Positions 6,590 through 15,336 of a DNA stretch of 22,807 nucleotides are shown in pieces. Position 1 is the stretch's first letter. The number at the start of each line of letters is the position of its first letter. The stretch is taken from contig JAFGTL010000797.1 in NCBI GenBank assembly GCA_016934125.1, forward strand, positions 1 to 22,807, read 5' to 3'. The DNA comes from Candidatus Hydrogenedentota bacterium. GTDB lineage: Bacteria > Hydrogenedentota > Hydrogenedentia > Hydrogenedentales > SLHB01. The notes under the pieces are model-generated. The model saw only the letters and a program-made list of their open reading frames with translations. It searched no databases and had not been told where the DNA came from. A program made the translations under genes and the position numbers.

Positions 6590-8506
6590 ATGAGTACCAT
6601 ATCAGTCACCTTGCCCGACGGCTCAGGAAAGGAACTCGACTCCGGGAGTTCCGCTCTCGCCCTCGCCGAATCCATCGGCCCCCGGTTGGTGAAGGCCGCT
6701 ACCAGCGCGCGCGTCAACGGCCGCCTCGTCGACCTCACGACTCCGCTTCGCGATGGCGATCAGGTTGAGATCCTCACGTTCGACTCCGAAGAAGGGCAGG
6801 ATGTGTTCCGCCACAGCGCCTCGCATCTCATGGCGTCCGCGGTTCTCCGCCTGCATCCCGACGCCAAACTCGCCATCGGCCCCGCCATCGAGGACGGATT
6901 CTACTACGACATCGACGTGGCCCCGCCCCTCACCGAAGACGATCTTCCCGCCATCGAGGCCGAGATGGCCAAGATCGTCAAGGAAGACTTGCCTTTTGTC
7001 CGCAGGGAAGTCTCCAAGGACGAGGCCCTCGCCCACTTCCGGGAACGCGACGATCAGTACAAAGTCGAGTTGATCGAGGAACTCGACGATGGCGTCATCA
7101 CCTACTACGAGCACGGCGAGTTCACCGACCTCTGCCGCGGGCCCCATCTCCCGTCCACCGGCCGGATCAAGGCCTTCAAGCTGCTCAGCCTCGCCGGCGC
7201 CTACTGGCGCGGCGATGAACACCGCCCCATGCTCCAACGCATTTACGGCACCGCGTTCCCGAGCAGAAAGCTCCTTGACGAACACCTCGCCTTGCGCGCC
7301 GAGGCCGAAAAACGCGACCACCGCAAGCTCGGCAAGCAGCTCGATCTCTTCAGCTTCCACAGCGTTGGCCCCGGTTTCCCCTTCTTCCATCCCAAGGGCA
7401 TGGTGGTGCTCAATGCGCTTATGGACTACTGGCGCGAGGAACACCGGAAGCGCGGGTATCATGAGGTGCGCACGCCCATTCTGCTCGATCGCGTCCTCTG
7501 GGAACAGTCCGGGCACTGGGATCACTACAAAGAGAACATGTACTTCACCCAGATCGACGAGCGCGATTTCGCCGTTAAGCCCATGAACTGCCCGGGCGGC
7601 ATGCTCGTCTATAAAACCCGGCTCCACAGCTACCGGGATTTCCCCCTGCGCATGGCCGAGGTCGGCACCGTTCACCGGCACGAGAAATCCGGCGTGCTCC
7701 ACGGGCTCTCGCGTGTGCGCATGTTCACCCAGGACGACGCCCACATCTTCATGACGCCCGATCAAATCCAGGACGAGGTGATCGGCATCATCGAATTCGT
7801 CGATGCCGTCTACGCCACGTTCGGCCTCGATTACGACATCGAACTGAGCACCCGGCCCGAGAAGTCCATCGGCACCGACGAGATGTGGGAGACGGCCACA
7901 TCCGCCCTCAGCAGCGCCCTCGAGGCCAAGGGCGTCGACTACAAGCTCAACGAGGGGGATGGCGCGTTCTATGGGCCGAAGATCGACTTCCACGTCCGCG
8001 ACTGCCTCAAGCGTTCCTGGCAGTGCGCCACGATCCAACTGGATTTCGCCATGCCCGACAAGTTCGACCTCGAATACACCGGGGCCGACGGCGAACGCCA
8101 TCGGCCCGCGGTGATTCACCGTGTCATCTACGGCGCCATCGAGCGGTTCCTCGGCATCCTCATCGAGCACTTCGCCGGGGCCTTCCCGCCGTGGCTCGCC
8201 CCGGTTCAGGCCGTGGTCATTCCGGTGGCGGCATCCTTCAACGACTATGCCGAATCGGTGCAGCGCCGGCTCTTCGACGCCGGGTTCCGCGTCGAGGCCG
8301 ACACGAGCGCCGAATCCATGAAATACAAGATCCGCGCCGCGCAAACCCAGCAGGTTCCCTACATGCTCGTGGTCGGCGAGCGCGAATGCGAATCCGGCGC
8401 GGTTGCGGTGCGCCACCGCCGCCACGGCGATCTCGGCGCCCTCGAACTCGACGTGTTCATCGACAAGCTGCGTGCACAGGTTGAGGCCAGGGCCCTCGAC
8501 GAGTAA
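6590..8506 (+). CDS. thrS: Threonine-tRNA ligase (threonyl-tRNA synthetase)
   Basis: This 638-residue cytoplasmic class II aminoacyl-tRNA synthetase charges tRNA-Thr with threonine using ATP; E. coli ThrRS is 642 residues. Domains in order are an N-terminal TGS domain (about 1-62), a second-additional editing domain with HSASHLMASAV and TDLCRGPHLPSTGRI, the catalytic core, and a C-terminal anticodon-binding domain (LAPVQAVVIPVA to the end). The zinc site that selects threonine is intact: Cys334 in MNCPGG, His385 in QDDAH and His510 in VIHRVIYG. The editing-site cysteine and histidines are also present. The open frame extends further upstream, but ATG 6590 is preceded by GAGGAG and begins the TGS domain correctly. 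It heads a block with a zinc-ribbon protein, a TPR-like protein and rlmB. Confidence 0.98.
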   Translation: MSTISVTLPDGSGKELDSGSSALALAESIGPRLVKAATSARVNGRLVDLTTPLRDGDQVEILTFDSEEGQDVFRHSASHLMASAVLRLHPDAKLAIGPAIEDGFYYDIDVAPPLTEDDLPAIEAEMAKIVKEDLPFVRREVSKDEALAHFRERDDQYKVELIEELDDGVITYYEHGEFTDLCRGPHLPSTGRIKAFKLLSLAGAYWRGDEHRPMLQRIYGTAFPSRKLLDEHLALRAEAEKRDHRKLGKQLDLFSFHSVGPGFPFFHPKGMVVLNALMDYWREEHRKRGYHEVRTPILLDRVLWEQSGHWDHYKENMYFTQIDERDFAVKPMNCPGGMLVYKTRLHSYRDFPLRMAEVGTVHRHEKSGVLHGLSRVRMFTQDDAHIFMTPDQIQDEVIGIIEFVDAVYATFGLDYDIELSTRPEKSIGTDEMWETATSALSSALEAKGVDYKLNEGDGAFYGPKIDFHVRDCLKRSWQCATIQLDFAMPDKFDLEYTGADGERHRPAVIHRVIYGAIERFLGILIEHFAGAFPPWLAPVQAVVIPVAASFNDYAESVQRRLFDAGFRVEADTSAESMKYKIRAAQTQQVPYMLVVGERECESGAVAVRHRRHGDLGALELDVFIDKLRAQVEARALDE

Positions 8507-8566
8507 CACCCATGCGGCGTGGCGGGGGCGCACGGGCCGGCATTGCGCCAGGGAGGAGGATGTGTC

Positions 8567-8944
8567 ATGGCGGATCCCGATACCACACGCAAGAGGGTTG
8601 TGTCCGAACTCGACGCCATCGGCCGCTGCAAGCAGTGCGGGGCCCGCGTCACCGAATTCGACAAGGTAACCGGGCCCACCGGCATGTTCTGCAGCCAGGA
8701 ATGCAGGCAGAAGCACGAGGCCTTCATCCAGCGCGCCGAGGCGCTCCACGCCACCCACAAGAAGTCCTACCTCGGCATGGTGCGCGCCCTGTTCCGGCAC
8801 TTTCTCGGGAAGGTCCTCGCCCTCCTCGTGCTGTTGGCGTTCGTTGCCATCCTCGCAACGGTCTTTGATCTTCCCGTGATTAGTGATATGGTAGAGAAGA
8901 TGGGCATTGCCAGTTTCATCAAAGAACTCATGCCGCAGAATTGA
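8567..8944 (+). CDS. Small zinc-ribbon membrane protein, function unknown
   Basis: A 125-residue protein. Near the N-terminus Cys21, Cys24, Cys42 and Cys46 (CKQC, then FCSQEC) form a likely four-cysteine zinc site. A basic stretch follows, then one strongly hydrophobic helix at about residues 80-100 (VLALLVLLAFVAILATVF) and a short C-terminal tail. It is probably an inner-membrane protein with the zinc knuckle in the cytoplasm, judging by positive charges before the helix. ATG 8567 is chosen because AGGGAGGAGG lies just upstream; an in-frame ATG-less extension to 8519 has no such site. It sits 60 bases after thrS and 12 bases before the TPR-like gene, so the two small genes are probably co-transcribed. 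I do not recognise a named family. Confidence 0.82.
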   Translation: MADPDTTRKRVVSELDAIGRCKQCGARVTEFDKVTGPTGMFCSQECRQKHEAFIQRAEALHATHKKSYLGMVRALFRHFLGKVLALLVLLAFVAILATVFDLPVISDMVEKMGIASFIKELMPQN

Positions 8945-8956
8945 GGGGAGGACATC

Positions 8957-9409
8957 ATGGACTTAAGTCAACTCAAGTGGCCGCTTATCGTCGTGGTAAT
9001 CGTGCTGGGATGGTGGCTCATCTCGGACCCCGGTGTCGACTTCATGTACAAGCGCTTCACCCAGGAAGCGCCGGGATACGACGTCGAGAAGGACAAGGTC
9101 AACGAGGCCGGGCTCAGCCGGCTAGGCGGGTTCCTCCTCAAGACCTTCCGCTACAAACGGTGCCAGGAGGTCCTGCAGCGTTCCATTGACCTCTATCCCG
9201 AAGGTGCAAACGCCCTCTACAACCAGTACCGCCTCGCCAAGTGCGCCGAGAAGCTCGATAACTACGTCGAGGCCGTGCGCATCCTCGACTACTTGCGCTC
9301 CATTGACGCGCACACCGTCGACAAGCGTGTCCCGGAGAAGGAAAACCTCAAACTGCGTGCCGATAAGCTCCGGGAGACGCACGAGTTGGGCGAGGTCTCG
9401 GGGTTCTGA
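8957..9409 (+). CDS. Membrane-anchored TPR-like protein, function unknown
   Basis: A 150-residue protein. Residues about 8-22 (WPLIVVVIVLGWWLI) are a single N-terminal membrane helix. The remainder is predicted helical, with pairs of helices of the tetratricopeptide type: FRYKRCQEVLQRSIDLYPEG, then ALYNQYRLAKCAEKLDNYVE and AVRILDYLRSID. Such repeats usually mediate protein-protein contacts. GAGGGGAGGA just before ATG is a strong ribosome-binding site. It lies between the zinc-ribbon gene (12-base gap) and the rRNA methyltransferase gene (2-base gap), so it is almost certainly part of this operon. No specific family was recognised and no partner can be named from sequence. Confidence 0.82.
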   Translation: MDLSQLKWPLIVVVIVLGWWLISDPGVDFMYKRFTQEAPGYDVEKDKVNEAGLSRLGGFLLKTFRYKRCQEVLQRSIDLYPEGANALYNQYRLAKCAEKLDNYVEAVRILDYLRSIDAHTVDKRVPEKENLKLRADKLRETHELGEVSGF

Positions 9410-9411
9410 TT

Positions 9412-10146
9412 GTGCCGCAGCGCGTCGCGGGGCGAATTCCCGTCCTCGAATGCCTGCGAGCGGGGAAGCGGGCCCCCCGGCGATTGGTTGTCCTGCGTAA
9501 CGCCAAGGGACTCGACGCGTTGCGCGCCGCCCTCGCTCAGGTTGCGCCGGATGTGCCGGTTGAGGAACGGTCCCGCGCCGACCTCGACGGCCTCGTGGGG
9601 GGCGCCGCGCATCAGGGCGTTGTGCTCGAGGCCGATCCGCTCCCCGAACTGTGCGTCGAAGACTGGCTCGCCCGCCACGCGGCGCCCGATGCGCTTGCTG
9701 TGATCCTGGACGGCGTCGAGGATCCCCACAATTTCGGCGCCATCGTCCGTTCCGCCGCGGCCTGTGGCGCGTCCGGTGTCCTTTACGGCAAGGATCGGTC
9801 CGCACCCATCTCCACGGTGTCCATGAAGAGCGCCGCCGGCGCCATGGAGTACATTGACCTGGTTCGGGCCACCAATGTGGCCCGCGCCCTCGAGGCGCTC
9901 AAGGCGGCCGGGTTCTGGATCGCGGCGCTCGACGCCGGCGCCGCGCAAACCATCTGGGAGGCGGACCTCCGGGGACGGGTTGGCCTCGTCATCGGCAGCG
10001 AAGGCAGCGGCATCCGGCCGCTGGTGAGCCGCCACTGTGATTTCCACCTCCGGATTCCGCTCACCGGCCCGATCACGTCGCTGAACGCCTCCGTCAGCGC
10101 AGCGATTGCCTTGGCCGAGTGCCTTCGGCAGCGCCAGCGGAGCTAG
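9412..10146 (+). CDS. rlmB: TrmH/SpoU-family RNA 2'-O-methyltransferase, RlmB-like
   Basis: This 244-residue SPOUT methyltransferase is predicted to methylate the 2'-OH of a guanosine in 23S rRNA (G2251 in E. coli) with S-adenosylmethionine. The N-terminal substrate-binding domain is present (VAGRIPVLECLRAGKRAPRR, then AAHQGVVLEA). The three knotted-domain motifs follow: motif 1 DGVEDPHNFGAIVRSA, with Asn107 and Arg113; motif 2 GLVIGSEGSGI, with Glu197; motif 3 LRIPLTGPITSLNASVSAAI, with Asn225. Motif 3 is slightly unusual in having ITSLNAS rather than a VxSLNVS form. GTG 9412 lies 2 bases after the previous stop and gives a standard N-terminus. The TrmH superfamily is certain; assignment to RlmB rather than a sister enzyme rests on length and N-terminal domain. 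Confidence 0.9.
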   Translation: MPQRVAGRIPVLECLRAGKRAPRRLVVLRNAKGLDALRAALAQVAPDVPVEERSRADLDGLVGGAAHQGVVLEADPLPELCVEDWLARHAAPDALAVILDGVEDPHNFGAIVRSAAACGASGVLYGKDRSAPISTVSMKSAAGAMEYIDLVRATNVARALEALKAAGFWIAALDAGAAQTIWEADLRGRVGLVIGSEGSGIRPLVSRHCDFHLRIPLTGPITSLNASVSAAIALAECLRQRQRS

Positions 10147-10224
10147 GGCTGGCCAGGGCGGTGGACATGCGTTAAGATACTATCCTCCAAGAGGTTGCCG
10201 GGGCAGACAGTCGGAGACGGTACC

Positions 10225-12444
10225 GTGGTTTCCAGAGGTATACGTTGGCAATGCAGGGGCGCTGGCGTGCTCCTGCTTGCCGCGGTCGTGTCCTGCGGCC
10301 CGGCGGAACACGAGTCTGTGCCGGCCCGCGTCGCCGAGCCCTTCTATCGTTTCGTCGAGGACGCCGTTTTCGCCGATGCCTGGCACGAAACCAAGGTGTC
10401 CCTCGATGCTGAATCGCGCAACGTGCTGCATGCCCCCCGCGTGACGCCCGCCCGACTCGTCGTTCTCCCTGAGTCGGGCGTCGCCCCCTTGGGCGACCTC
10501 GTAGACTGCGCCCGGATCAGCGATTCGGCCGGGCAGATGCGCATCTTCGCCAAAGTCGCGCCCGGCACTATGGACTGGCAGGACGGGAACGAACCGGGCA
10601 TGGTGGTCGTCGATCTCCCCCAGAGGCGTACGCCGGAGAAGCTGGCCGCCATCGAGGTCGCCGTTCCTTTGTCCAAGGGCCCCCGGCGGGACTACTTGAT
10701 CCGGGCTGAGGAACTGGTGCCCGTCACACGCGAATATGTGTCCGGCCCCGTCCACATTCCCCCCGCGGCCCGGCTCGATTTCGCCATCGGCATGAAGGAA
10801 TACGAGGGCAACCCCTCCCGGATTACTGTCCGTTTCACCGTCAAACTCGACACGGGCCGGTGGCGGCCGACGACGGTGTTCGACGAGGTTTGCATGCGCT
10901 ATCCCGACGACCTCCTCCGGAAATGGCTCGATCGGAGCGTGGATCTCAGCGCGTTCGACGGGGCCACGGCGCGCTTCATCTTCAAGACGGAACTCGTGTC
11001 CGATCCCGAGGTCGAGGAGCCGCCCATCTTCGCCGCGCTCTGGGGCAGCCCGATCCTGCTGGCCCAGGGGGCGGCCCGGCCCGCCGCCTCCCCGCCCAAC
11101 CTGATTCTCATCAGTCTTGATACACTCCGCGCCGATCGGCTCGGCTGCCATGGCTATCCCAAGGACACCAGCCCCTTCCTCGATCGACTTGTCGAGGAAA
11201 CGCTGTTCTTCGAGACCGCCGTGGCCCCGTCGACCTGGACTACGCCCAGCCACGCCTCCCTGTTCACCGGGCTCCATCCATCCGTCCATGAGGCCGGCAT
11301 GTGGTCGACGCGCGATCCGTCGCGTCCGCGCCTCCACCTGCGGCCCGAGTGGGTGTCGCTGGCCGAACTGGCCCGGGAGGCCGGCTACCTGACCGCCGCC
11401 TACACGGAAGGCGGCGCGGTATCCTCCTGGCTCGGGTTCGGCCAGGGCTTCGAGCAGTACTGGGACGGCCACCGCACGCAGAACGACTCCACCGGTTACA
11501 TTCTTCAGACGTTCAACCGGGCCCGGCAGTGGATCGATCTGCACCGCCAGTTCCCCTTCTTTCTCTTCATCCACACGTATGAGTGCCATGAACCCTACTG
11601 GCCGCCGCCCGAGTTCGTCGAGAGACTGGCCCCCGACGTCAAAGACACCGGCGTCCTTTGGCCCCGCTTCGCCGAAACCGACGACGACAAGCAGTGGATC
11701 GCCGCCAACTACGACGGCGAGGTCGCGTTCACGGACGAGACTCTCGGCAACTTCATCGCCTGGCTTCGCGAAGAGGGCATCCTCGACAACACGGCCCTCG
11801 TCATCTTCTCCGACCACGGCGAAGAACTCTGGGACCATGGCTGCTACGGCCACACCACCCAGATCTATGACGAGGTGCTTCGCGTGCCCCTCATCATCCG
11901 CCTTCCCGGGGCGCAGCCCGCGGCCCGCCGTATCCCCGAACTCGTCTCGCTCACCGACGTGTTCGCCACCGCTCTCGAACTCATGGAAATCGAGCATGAG
12001 CCCCCGCCCGACTGCATCAGTCTCCTGAACCTGATCAAGGGCCGTCCCTATGCCCGCCGTTCCGTCACGAGCGATCTGTGCCAGCCGGCCTGGTTCGAGG
12101 ACACCCACACCGTGAGCGAGTGGCTCATGCGTGCGCACCGCGTCGAGGGCGAGAAGTATATCGTCTCCAACAAGGACTGGGTTCTGGCCACCAGCCGCGA
12201 TGGCTCCGAAGCACCCCCATCGGCGTACACTGAGGAGTTGTACGACCTCCGCGCCGATCCGGGTGAGCGGCACGACATCGCCGCTGATAGCGCCCCGGGC
12301 CTCGAGTTTCATCGTTCCGACCTCGATGCGTATCTGAAGGCGGTCGTGGTGGAGCGGCCCGCCACCGCCCTTGAGGATGATGCCCCCGAACCCCTCAACG
12401 AGGAGCAGATGGATCAACTCCGGAACATGGGGTACTTCCACTGA
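10225..12444 (+). CDS. Sulfatase-superfamily (alkaline phosphatase fold) lipoprotein lacking the formylglycine Cys
   Basis: About 739 residues. GTG 10225, preceded by GGAGACGG, gives a basic N-terminus, hydrophobic core and VVSC at residue 24, a probable lipobox; an in-frame TTG at 10195 would lengthen the signal awkwardly. Residues about 30-285 match nothing I recognise and may be a jelly-roll domain. The sulfatase domain follows: LISLDTLRADRLGCHGYPKD with metal ligand Asp299, WTTPSHASLFTG, and FSDHGEE with Asp530-His531, ending in LYDLRADPGERHDIA and a typical LRNMGY C-terminus. In the active-site signature C/S-x-P-S-R, Cys/Ser is replaced by Thr339 and Arg by His343. Classical formylglycine sulfatase chemistry is therefore unlikely; a Thr-nucleophile phosphodiester or phosphoglycerol-type enzyme is more plausible. 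It precedes the glycosyltransferase cassette by 76 bases. Confidence 0.85.
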   Translation: MVSRGIRWQCRGAGVLLLAAVVSCGPAEHESVPARVAEPFYRFVEDAVFADAWHETKVSLDAESRNVLHAPRVTPARLVVLPESGVAPLGDLVDCARISDSAGQMRIFAKVAPGTMDWQDGNEPGMVVVDLPQRRTPEKLAAIEVAVPLSKGPRRDYLIRAEELVPVTREYVSGPVHIPPAARLDFAIGMKEYEGNPSRITVRFTVKLDTGRWRPTTVFDEVCMRYPDDLLRKWLDRSVDLSAFDGATARFIFKTELVSDPEVEEPPIFAALWGSPILLAQGAARPAASPPNLILISLDTLRADRLGCHGYPKDTSPFLDRLVEETLFFETAVAPSTWTTPSHASLFTGLHPSVHEAGMWSTRDPSRPRLHLRPEWVSLAELAREAGYLTAAYTEGGAVSSWLGFGQGFEQYWDGHRTQNDSTGYILQTFNRARQWIDLHRQFPFFLFIHTYECHEPYWPPPEFVERLAPDVKDTGVLWPRFAETDDDKQWIAANYDGEVAFTDETLGNFIAWLREEGILDNTALVIFSDHGEELWDHGCYGHTTQIYDEVLRVPLIIRLPGAQPAARRIPELVSLTDVFATALELMEIEHEPPPDCISLLNLIKGRPYARRSVTSDLCQPAWFEDTHTVSEWLMRAHRVEGEKYIVSNKDWVLATSRDGSEAPPSAYTEELYDLRADPGERHDIAADSAPGLEFHRSDLDAYLKAVVVERPATALEDDAPEPLNEEQMDQLRNMGYFH

Positions 12445-12479
12445 TCCTCTCCGCAGCGCCGGCCGCCGTTCCCGTTATG

Positions 12480-12485
12480 TATAAT
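12480..12485 (+). promoter_or_regulatory. Candidate -10 box before the glycan cassette
   Basis: A perfect TATAAT stands out in GC-rich sequence, 35 bases before the carbamoyltransferase ATG and in the 76-base gap after the sulfatase-like gene. No matching -35 is found 16-18 bases upstream, so this is a weak promoter call. If real, the four coupled genes could be expressed independently of the lipoprotein gene. Confidence 0.3.
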
Positions 12486-12520
12486 GAGCTTCGACATTAA
12501 GGCCATCTGGAGGCGACGGC

Positions 12521-14209
12521 ATGAACATCCTCGGAATCGGCGGCTACTCCCATGACTCTGCGGCCGTGCTCGTGTGCGATGGCACCCTCGTGGCCGGAGT
12601 CGCCGAGGAGCGCCTGACCCGCAAGAAGCACCAAGGCGGCGTGCCCCGTAGCGCCGTTGCCTACTGCCTGGCCGAGGCCGGCCTCACGGAAGACGACATC
12701 GACCACATCGGCTGCTACATGCGGCCGGGCATGCGGCTCGCCCGCCGGTTGCCCTACCGGCTCCGGCAGATGTTCAGAAGTCCAATCTACTCGGCGGGTT
12801 ACATGGCCTATGAGGTGCTCCATAACGCCCAGTACGCCTGGGGTATGCGGAGTCTGTGCGGCAGGAAGGCCAAACTCCACTTCATGGAGCACCACCCGGC
12901 CCACGCGGCCTCCGCGTTCCTCGTAAGCCCCTTCGATGAAGCCGCCCTGCTCACCGTCGACTACATCGGCGAGTGGCACGTGACCTGGACGGGAATGGGC
13001 CGCGGCACGACGATCAAGCGGCTCTATTCCGAGCACTATCCGAACTCGCTGGGCGTGTTCTACTCCGCCATCACCGACTACCTCGGATTCCTGCGTGCCA
13101 GCGATGAATATAAGGTCATGGGCCTGGCCGCCTACGGCGAACCGGAGTACCTCGACGAGTTCCGCCGCATTGTGGGGGTCGCCTCCGACGGCCGTTATCG
13201 CATCGATCTCTCCTGGCTGGCCTGCCACCACGTGCCCGGCTCCCGGTGCGGTTACTTCTCCAAGAAGTTCCTCGATCGATTCGGGCCGCCCCGCGCCAAG
13301 GGCGAGCCCGTTGAGGGGCGGCACCGGAACATCGCGGCCTCCGCCCAGCACGTCCTCGAGGAGGCTCTGCTGCATCTGACCGCCCGGCTCCACGAGGCCA
13401 CCGGGAGCAAGTGCCTGTGCATGGCAGGCGGCGTCGCTCTCAACAGCGCTGCCAATGGCCGCCTTCTGCGCGAGTGCCCCTTCGACGAGATCTACGTTCA
13501 GCCCGCGGCCGGCGACGATGGCATCGCCCTCGGCGCCGCCTATCAGTTGCACCACGCCCTCACCGGCGCGCCCCGTTCGTTCGTGATGGAGGACGCCTGC
13601 ATCGGCCCGGCCCACTCGAATGACGACATCCGCCGGTTCCTCGATCTCGCCAAGATCCCCTATGAGCAGCCCTCCGACCTCGTGGCGCGGGCCGCCGGCC
13701 TGCTCGCAGACGGCAACATCGTCGGCTGGTATCAGGGCCGCATGGAATTCGGCCCCCGGGCCCTCGGCGCACGGAGCATCCTGGCCGATCCCACCCGCCC
13801 CGACATGAAGGATCTCATCAACGCCTACGTGAAGCACCGCGAGGAGTTCCGGCCGTTCGCGCCCAGTGTCCTTGAAGAGCGGGCCCACGAGTACTTCGAG
13901 GGATGCGGCCGCTCGCCCTTCATGCTCTTCGTCTATCCCGTCAAGCCCGACAAGCACGAGCGCGTCCCTGCCATCACCCACGTCGACGGCACCGCGCGCG
14001 TGCAAACCGTCTCGAAAGCCGTCAACCCGCTCTACTACCGGCTCATCGAGGCCTTCGAGCGGTTGCGCGGTGTGCCCCTCGTGCTCAACACGTCGTTCAA
14101 CGTCATGGGCGAGCCCATCGTCAACACCCCCGCCGACGCCGTCCGCTGCTTCTACAGCACCGGCATGGACGCCCTTGTGATCGGGGACTTTGTGGTGACT
14201 AAGCGGTGA
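12521..14209 (+). CDS. NodU/TobZ/CmcH-family O-carbamoyltransferase
   Basis: This 562-residue cytoplasmic enzyme is predicted to transfer a carbamoyl group from carbamoyl phosphate, through carbamoyl-AMP, to a hydroxyl of a sugar or sugar-containing product. The N-terminal Kae1-like domain begins MNILGIGGYSHDSAAVLV and holds the metal motif EHHPAHAASAF, with His124 and His128. Further motifs are SDEYKVMGLAAYG, AGGVALNSAANGRLL and VQPAAGDDGIALGAA. The C-terminal carbamoyl-phosphate domain has GWYQGRMEFGPRALGARS, EFRPFAPSVL and LVLNTSFNVMGEPIVNTP. All family signatures are present and the length is typical. TGGAGG lies just before ATG. Its stop overlaps the next start by four bases (GTGA), so it is coupled to the first glycosyltransferase. 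The acceptor is unknown. Confidence 0.94.
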   Translation: MNILGIGGYSHDSAAVLVCDGTLVAGVAEERLTRKKHQGGVPRSAVAYCLAEAGLTEDDIDHIGCYMRPGMRLARRLPYRLRQMFRSPIYSAGYMAYEVLHNAQYAWGMRSLCGRKAKLHFMEHHPAHAASAFLVSPFDEAALLTVDYIGEWHVTWTGMGRGTTIKRLYSEHYPNSLGVFYSAITDYLGFLRASDEYKVMGLAAYGEPEYLDEFRRIVGVASDGRYRIDLSWLACHHVPGSRCGYFSKKFLDRFGPPRAKGEPVEGRHRNIAASAQHVLEEALLHLTARLHEATGSKCLCMAGGVALNSAANGRLLRECPFDEIYVQPAAGDDGIALGAAYQLHHALTGAPRSFVMEDACIGPAHSNDDIRRFLDLAKIPYEQPSDLVARAAGLLADGNIVGWYQGRMEFGPRALGARSILADPTRPDMKDLINAYVKHREEFRPFAPSVLEERAHEYFEGCGRSPFMLFVYPVKPDKHERVPAITHVDGTARVQTVSKAVNPLYYRLIEAFERLRGVPLVLNTSFNVMGEPIVNTPADAVRCFYSTGMDALVIGDFVVTKR

Positions 14210-15336
14210 AGATCCTGATTCCTACGGCCGACTATCCGCCCATCGAGGGGGGCATCAGCACCGTCGCCCTCCAACTCTCGCGCGAACTCGCCGCCCTCGG
14301 CCACGACGTCACCGTTATCGCGCCCCATTTCCCCGGCCAGGCCGAGTGGGATGCCCGGGAACCCGCCGTGGTTCGCCGTTACCGCGGCTACGGCCTCGGC
14401 TGGTTCCGCCTCATCCCCCTTCTCGCGGCGGCTTGGCCCCATGCGCGCCGGGCCGATCTGATCCTCGGCATCAACGTGGCCTATGGCGGCGTGCTCGGCT
14501 GGCTTTCGCGCCGGATCCACGGCGTCCGCTATGTCACCTTCGCCTATGCCTACGAATTCCTCAAGTTCCGCCGCACGCCCGTGGTCGCCCGCCTCCTGAA
14601 ACGCGTTTACGCCCGCGCGGCCCTTGTCGTGGCCATCAGCCAGTTCACGCGCGATAATCTCACCGCCTTCGGCGCATCCCCCCACAACATCGCCACGATC
14701 CTGCCCGGTGCACCCAAGCCGCATGCCCTGTCCGGCGACGCGCTCGCCGCCGCGCGCCGCAAGTTCGTCCTCGAGGGCCGGCGCGTCATCCTGGCCGTAG
14801 GCCGGCTTGTGGCCCGCAAAGGCCACCGGACGCTCGTCCGTGCGCTGCCGCGCATCCTCGAGCGAGTTCCCGACGCCCAACTCGTGATTGTCGGGCGCGG
14901 CCCGTGCCTGAGCGATGTGGTGCAGGACGCGCGGAACCTGGGCGTGCGCGACCACGTGCTCCTGGCCGGGCACCTGGACGATGAAGATGTGGCCGCGCTC
15001 TACGCGGTGTGCGACGTGTTCGCGCTGCCGGCCGGCGTGGGGGAGAGGGGGCAAGTCGAGGGGTTCGGGCTCGTGTTCGCCGAGGCGCACGCCTACGCCA
15101 AGCCGGTGGTCGCGGGCCGATCCGGCGGCGTTGTCGACGCTGTCCTCGATGGCGAGACAGGGCTCCTCGTCGAGCCCGACGATCCCGAGGCGCTCGCCGG
15201 GGCGGTGCTCCGCATACTTGAAGATCCTGCGCTCGCGCGCCGCCTCGGAGAGAACGGCCGGCGCCGCGTCGAGTCCGAGCTGAACTGGGCGGAGTTCACG
15301 CGCCGCCTTCTGGACGCGCTGGAGACGGCGCCATGA
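14206..15336 (+). CDS. GT4-family glycosyltransferase (first of two)
   Basis: This 376-residue GT-B fold enzyme is predicted to transfer a sugar from a nucleotide sugar with retention of configuration. The N-terminal Rossmann domain has the acceptor-side pattern MKILIPTADYPPIEGGISTV. The C-terminal donor domain starts at about residue 190 with VILAVGRLVARKGHRTLVRA and VPDAQLVIVGRGP, and ends with the E-x7-E motif EGFGLVFAE (Glu285 and Glu293) plus SGGVVDAVLDGETGLLVEPD. It resembles the PimB/GT4 type. Initiation at GTG 14206 overlaps the carbamoyltransferase stop by four bases, and its own TGA overlaps the next ATG, showing tight coupling on both sides. The sugar and acceptor cannot be read from sequence. 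Confidence 0.93.
   Translation: MKILIPTADYPPIEGGISTVALQLSRELAALGHDVTVIAPHFPGQAEWDAREPAVVRRYRGYGLGWFRLIPLLAAAWPHARRADLILGINVAYGGVLGWLSRRIHGVRYVTFAYAYEFLKFRRTPVVARLLKRVYARAALVVAISQFTRDNLTAFGASPHNIATILPGAPKPHALSGDALAAARRKFVLEGRRVILAVGRLVARKGHRTLVRALPRILERVPDAQLVIVGRGPCLSDVVQDARNLGVRDHVLLAGHLDDEDVAALYAVCDVFALPAGVGERGQVEGFGLVFAEAHAYAKPVVAGRSGGVVDAVLDGETGLLVEPDDPEALAGAVLRILEDPALARRLGENGRRRVESELNWAEFTRRLLDALETAP

Noticed and set aside
6623..8800. A 725-codon open frame on the minus strand opposite thrS
   Set aside because: The plus-strand ThrRS is certain, and this frame has the composition expected of a complement of GC-rich coding sequence.
10180..12441. A 753-codon open frame on the minus strand across the sulfatase-like gene
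   Set aside because: It is an antisense shadow caused by high GC at third codon positions; the translation has no recognisable motifs, while the plus strand has clear family signatures.
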